Of a stretch of DNA of 64,000 nt, positions 59,571 through 64,000 are shown piece by piece. Positions within the stretch are counted from its first letter, which is position 1. Every line of letters starts with the position of its first letter. A program made the position numbers and the translations under genes. The DNA lies in assembly GCF_000003815.2 (NCBI RefSeq), contig NC_049992.1:20210983-20274982 (forward strand), in the 5' to 3' direction. The notes below the pieces were generated by a model. That model searched no databases. It worked only from the letters and a program-made list of their open reading frames with translations, and had not been told where the DNA came from. This DNA is from Branchiostoma floridae. Its lineage: Eukaryota > Chordata > Leptocardii > Amphioxiformes > Branchiostomatidae.

Positions 59571-60995
59571 TACAATTTATAAACTAACCTGCTCACTGTT
59601 TGGTCATATTGAAACAGATATTGTAAGGAACAGTTTGTTATGTCATTTACTTTGTTTTGTGGAAAATCACCGCTAGAAACTTAGGATAATCTAGGATAAT
59701 GTGTAAAATGCGCACGTCCCATCTGGCATGGCGTGGGAGGGGGGCGTATTTGGAATTGCTTATTACTATCACGTTAGAAATTTCAGGGGATTTTCGTGTA
59801 AGAAATTTCTTTCAACAAAATAGTAACCCCTTTATGATAGTTGTAGAATACACTAACTCATATTCAATTGATGATTTCGAATGGGAAGAATGCGAGCTCG
59901 ACGGAGTGAGTCTGACGTCACGACTCAGTCAAGTTTCCATAAAGCATAATTGTGTAGCGAAAATAAACGAAACGTTCATTTAAACATACCACAGATCTGT
60001 TTTAGTTAAAGATATCTACCCTTCACTTGACCTTGCCTTTTTTCAAAATTTTATTTCCATTACTGTATATGCCAGGTTAAAATTTTATGTTGTTTATGCT
60101 GACAATACTTTGTTTATTCTTTCAGAAATTCAGGACACATCTACTGATAAATTTAAATACTACAGCGCACTTTGATAAAACTCTTTTGTACTGTAACAGA
60201 ACCGTTCCTTACAAGGAAACAACTTAATCAGAATAAAGTTGACATATTTCATACAGTTGTGTTGTATAAGCTATCACACTTCACCGATTAAAGCAAAATA
60301 TACTATGTCAGAACCACTACCCAACTAGGTAGTTAGTACATAACCTTGCACATGGACAACGGTGCCAGAGTTGCTAACGCAGCAGACTTGGCATTCACGC
60401 CTTGATTGACGCACCATATAGCATTTGATTGACATAACAGTGTTCAATGCTTTTGCATCAATATCTTCTTTCTCCCCGCCACAACCAATATCAGTTGATG
60501 TACTTGTAAATGTAGCTTCAAAATTAACTGAAAAATACAAGTTTCACCCGCACCACCTATTGTTATGCTTTTATACCATTGAAAATGTTCTGAAACTCAT
60601 CTGGTAACTGTTTTACCTACACAAAAGTAAGCGAAAGACAACCTTTTTTTCAAAAGCTCTTCTTTGTATGTACGCGAGACTTGTGGGTATTTTATCGTAC
60701 ATTGCAAAGTAGCATTCATGTTCTACTTCCCAAAACTAACGAAAAATATCACCCTCTTGTGGAGTTTAGGACTCCTTTAGGGGCAACCCTGCATCTACCG
60801 GAGTGTTTCTAAAGAAATGAAGTCTTCATTCACACTTAATATTTTGATTTAATACTTGTTCTAATTTTGCTGGAGGCCGAAACCAACGCCCACGCGTACT
60901 ACTACGCTCTGACTACAATGTCATAATTGTCAGTTGTGTACAAGCATTCTGCACCCCTCGCTCCCACGGTAGCTCGTCACTGCACGCGTCCCTCT
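59571..60995. other. No gene recognised
   Basis: AT-rich. No ORF or repeat that I can support. Confidence 0.4.
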
Positions 60996-61007
60996 GTCTC
61001 TTCTAAC

Positions 61008-61178
61008 TACACACACACACACACGCACGCACTACACACACATACATACACATACACATGAATGGGGGTTGTTCGTCCGTCGAGTCGACGAGGACCGCTG
61101 AATACACGCACACACACACACACACACACGCACGTACGCATAAAGATACGAGTTATCCTCCCCCTCCACGCACACGCA

Positions 61179-61210
<32 letters not shown>

Positions 61211-61242
61211 TACACACACACACACACATACACAAACATAAG
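61008..61242. repeat. (CA)n microsatellite, interrupted
   Basis: Several CA tracts with CG and TA interruptions, split by a GGGGGTTGTTCGTCC segment. Frames through it are artefacts. Confidence 0.95.
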
Positions 61243-61725
61243 CATAACAAGGTAACGAGATGGACGTTGTAGTGCAGCCATACCTGCTATTCCGCGGTAC
61301 CTGCCAAACACAGACAGCAAGAGCAGTGCCCTCAACTAAATGTGCGGTGCCTTTCTCATCCCCATGACCAGGGGAGACGCCAGCCAAGCCCTGTCACATT
61401 GAAAGGTGTACATAAAGGCACAGAAACAGAGTGCCAATAACTCACCTTTCTGACGTTACTGGCATACAAACTTACCCTCATATGAAAGCCCATCATCTCA
61501 GCTGTGATAAAATCCCACTGTGATTAGAAATCATGCGGCATAATTTGCAGAATAATACCCCCAAACCCTACCACCGCTTCAAACGCCTAACCACCAAAGG
61601 AACAGACCTTACACAACAAGCAAATATTCCCAACTTCATATCTCCTGATAACCACAAAAACTCAGCTTTTTGGCCATAATCAGAGAGTAGAAACCCTCCC
61701 CAGTCACATTGACCTCAAAACTGCC

Positions 61726-61797
61726 AGATAGCCTATTCCAGAACACGACGATTTGTCCATACATAGACAAATCGTCGTGTTCTGGAATAGGCTATCT
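61726..61797. repeat. Perfect 32-bp hairpin with 8-nt loop
   Basis: Left arm 61726-61757 (starts AGATAGCCTATTCCAGAACA), loop CATACATA, right arm 61766-61797, with no mismatch in 32 pairs. The flanks do not pair further. It could be a small-RNA precursor, a young palindrome, the core of a foldback element, or an assembly/cloning artefact. Confidence 0.9.
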
Positions 61798-62231
61798 TAG
61801 ATCCTTGTCAGCGGTTCGTGCTGTCACAATCTTAACGAAGTTAGTAGAACACGTACAGAGCAGGCTATAAGTCGGCGGTCTGGGCAACGTTCCGGCCGTG
61901 GCTTTGTGTGTTGTTCACCAGTGAAACGCAGCGCTAGCGGTCAAGCGACATTTGATTACCTGGTATTTATGAGGTAGCAAAGGTTGGAAAGATTACTCAA
62001 TGAATTTCAGAGATAAAAAAACGAATCTTTTGACGTATTGTGTATTTTGGTATCTTTGAAGTCATCCTTTTACATCTTACATAACATTCAAAGTATAAAA
62101 TCAAGGCTGTAAACAAATGCAATTTTGGTAACTGTACAGTCACTCAGCCTGAAATATACACGTTTGTCTTGCTGCTTTTTCTTAAATCTGTCATGTAGCT
62201 TGTTCAGCATAAATTTCTTTATCATGCAACG

Positions 62232-63893
62232 TTATTAGTAAGCTAGAGTTCCACGAACACATATCTTCGCCAAATAAACAATTTTTTATGAAGATTGTTG
62301 TTTTTGAAATGTTGTTAATTTTAGGAAATAGATATTTAATGAAATGCTTTTGTAATGTGAGTTTTTTTAAATTTATGTGTCTTGTTTTGGAATGAAGTGA
62401 ATTTATATTGTTTGTGTATTTTTGCCTGCATTTGAAATGCTGGCACAGCTTTTGGTATGTCTGTGTGTGTCTGTCTGTCTGTGTTTTTTTGCATTTTTGT
62501 GGTCAGCATGACTTAAGTATCTTTGGATGGAGTGTAATGATATTTGGTATGTGGTATCTTTTTACTTGGACATGGTTTGGTTTTCTTTTTTGTCGGTAGG
62601 TTGCAGGAACGTTGGATTTACATGATATTTTGTATATTGTTACTTTTGGTAGAGATGTACATTTTAAATTGTCAATTATGCAAAGTTATGCAAAATTATG
62701 TTTTTTGCGGTTTGTTTTGGGCAGCATAAGTCAAAATCTAGCTGGGCGATTTTCACGAAACTTGGTAGGTGTGTAGCGGTTTTGGAGAGGAAGGTCAAGT
62801 GCGAAAATAGTTTACCTGGCTCTTACCTACGGTGCTGTAGCGGGATTTGTATGTAAGTGCGTTTGACTGTATGCAAGATAACTCGAGAACCCTTGAATGG
62901 ATCCTGATTATATTTGTTAGGTGGATGGGGGTTAGGAAAACGAAGGTCAAGTTCGATAATGGGCACCCTAGTGGCTGCCTAAGGTACTGCAGCAAAACTT
63001 AATTTTGACACTTCGTGTTCTGGACATGCTGTGGTCATGATTTTTGAGTGGTAGATAGCCCTTGGAACAGAGAGTAACTGCTGTGAGTTTGGACCCCCTA
63101 GCGGCTTTTTGAGAACTGCAGACACCGATTTCCGTTCAAACTTTGGACGAGGATAACTCGAGAACGTGTAAACGGATCATCAGGATTTTCAGTATGTAGA
63201 TAGAATGAGTGATGACTTATACAATGTAATACTAATTATGCAAATCAGTAGCTAATTTGCATAATTAATGAGGAAAGTTCATAAATCCATTCCAACAGCA
63301 TATAACTCAAGAAGCTGTGTATGGATTTTCATGATATTTAGTATTTAAGTAGCGGTTGCGGAAAGGGAATTGTGTTCGAAAATAGTTGACGTAGCATTTT
63401 CTGTTAGGACGGTAGCGGGCCGAGTGTGTGCGTCCGTTTGTTTGTGGAATGCATAACTCGAGAAGCCTTGAAAAAATCCTGATAATATTTGGTAGGTGGG
63501 TAGGGGTCAGGAAAACGAAGATAATATATATGATAGTGGCCCCCCTAGCGGCTTCCTAAGGTACTGCAGCAAAACTTATTAACAGAAATAAACTGTGCTC
63601 TATATATCTCATTTTGACCTATATCTATGGACACAGCTGTTATGCAGATGTTTTGCTGGAGCTGGACGCCCTTACACTGGGGACAAGGTCTTTGACAAGC
63701 ATGAAATTCTGATTGACCAGGGATGCTACCAGGTCATCTGTCAGGTCACAGTCTGGTTTTTGGTAATATCTGTGTGTCTGTGAGGAACGTATTTCATGCG
63801 GTCATTTGCTATTTAGTAATACATGAACAAGACCTTAAAGTCTTAAATAAAGACATGATTATTTGGCGAAGAGATGGGTACGTTGAACTCTAG
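62232..63893. mobile_element. Transposon-like repeat, copy 2 (inverted relative to copy 1)
   Basis: Terminal inverted repeats CTAGAGTTCCACGAAC.CAT (62232) and the complement of CTAGAGTTCAACGTACCCAT (63893), continuing through TCTTCGCCAAATAA at both ends. The right 1.2 kb is almost identical to copy 1 at 51.07-52.26 kb in reverse. This copy keeps the other end (62232-62700), which copy 1 has lost or exchanged. The frame at 63595-63783 corresponds to 51365-51177. Confidence 0.75.
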
Positions 63894-64000
63894 TTTAGGA
63901 TGATCTTATTTTAATACAATTAATCTTATTGCCGGACTTATTTACAGGTAGCATGCTGTAGCTTGTATTTTTCAAGTGCTAACTTTTTTATATTAGTGGT

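Noticed and set aside
61007..61387. 126-codon minus-strand ORF rich in Cys and Val
   Set aside because: Most of it is interrupted CA repeat, and the remainder has no domain or splice context.
51177..63783. The shared 62-codon ORF as a conserved gene
   Set aside because: Its conservation is explained by the near-identity of the two whole transposon copies, not by coding selection.

Overview
The window looks like nuclear DNA of an invertebrate deuterostome, most probably a lancelet (Branchiostoma). This is inferred, not proven. The coding signal is broken into short exons with GT-AG introns, many in phase 1. The genes recognised are a fibrinogen-domain protein, an F-type-lectin-like exon and a TMEM26-like protein. 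The rest is a dense mixture of DIRS/Ngaro-like, CR1/L2-like and Tx1-like retrotransposons, a tRNA-derived SINE, and mariner-, pogo- and piggyBac-like non-autonomous DNA elements. Three runs of N (3552-3769, 46319-46418, 54017-54116) are assembly gaps.

Layout. 1-5.5 kb: a decayed minus-strand DIRS/Ngaro-type retroelement region, with a gag-like reading frame split by frameshifts, an intact-looking SGNH hydrolase frame and about 215-bp direct repeats. 6.2-16.3 kb (+): a multi-exon secreted or membrane protein gene with furin-like Cys-rich exons, a 150-bp tandem array of ephrin-receptor-like Cys repeats and a complete fibrinogen C-terminal domain. In this sequence it is broken three times: a net -1 frameshift, an 880-bp palindromic mariner-like insertion in a coding exon, and an in-frame TAG. 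Its large intron holds a minus-strand non-LTR retrotransposon. 17-27 kb: no gene recognised; minisatellite, microsatellite, retrotransposon 3' ends, a SINE, a tRNA-like sequence, a pogo-like element and two piggyBac-like elements, one carrying a nested retrotransposon with a 10-bp target duplication. 28.1 kb: an orphan F-lectin exon.

29-46 kb is the most interesting part. A TMEM26-like gene (33.4-34.9 kb, three exons, 359 aa, apparently intact) lies among four diverged copies, plus a doubtful fifth, of a promoter-plus-first-exon cassette. Each clear cassette has a CCAAT box, a TGACGT element at 22-24 bp spacing and, in most, a conserved ATTATAGGCTGA-like stretch and a short exon ending in a splice donor. 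About 157-bp tandem repeats lie between them. Downstream, at 45.0-46.3 kb, is a small gene for a signal-peptide-bearing acidic protein whose third coding exon runs into an assembly gap. Whether the cassettes drive TMEM26, the small secreted gene, lost paralogues or non-coding RNAs cannot be decided from sequence alone.

49-64 kb: a third piggyBac-like element, two near-identical inverted copies of a transposon (51.1 and 62.2-63.9 kb), a foldback element built of AGCGCT-centred palindromes, a decayed Tx1-like LINE with another retroelement fragment nested in reverse, CA microsatellites, and a perfect 32-bp-stem hairpin at 61.73 kb. All exon calls are made by eye from reading frame, splice signals and family resemblance.
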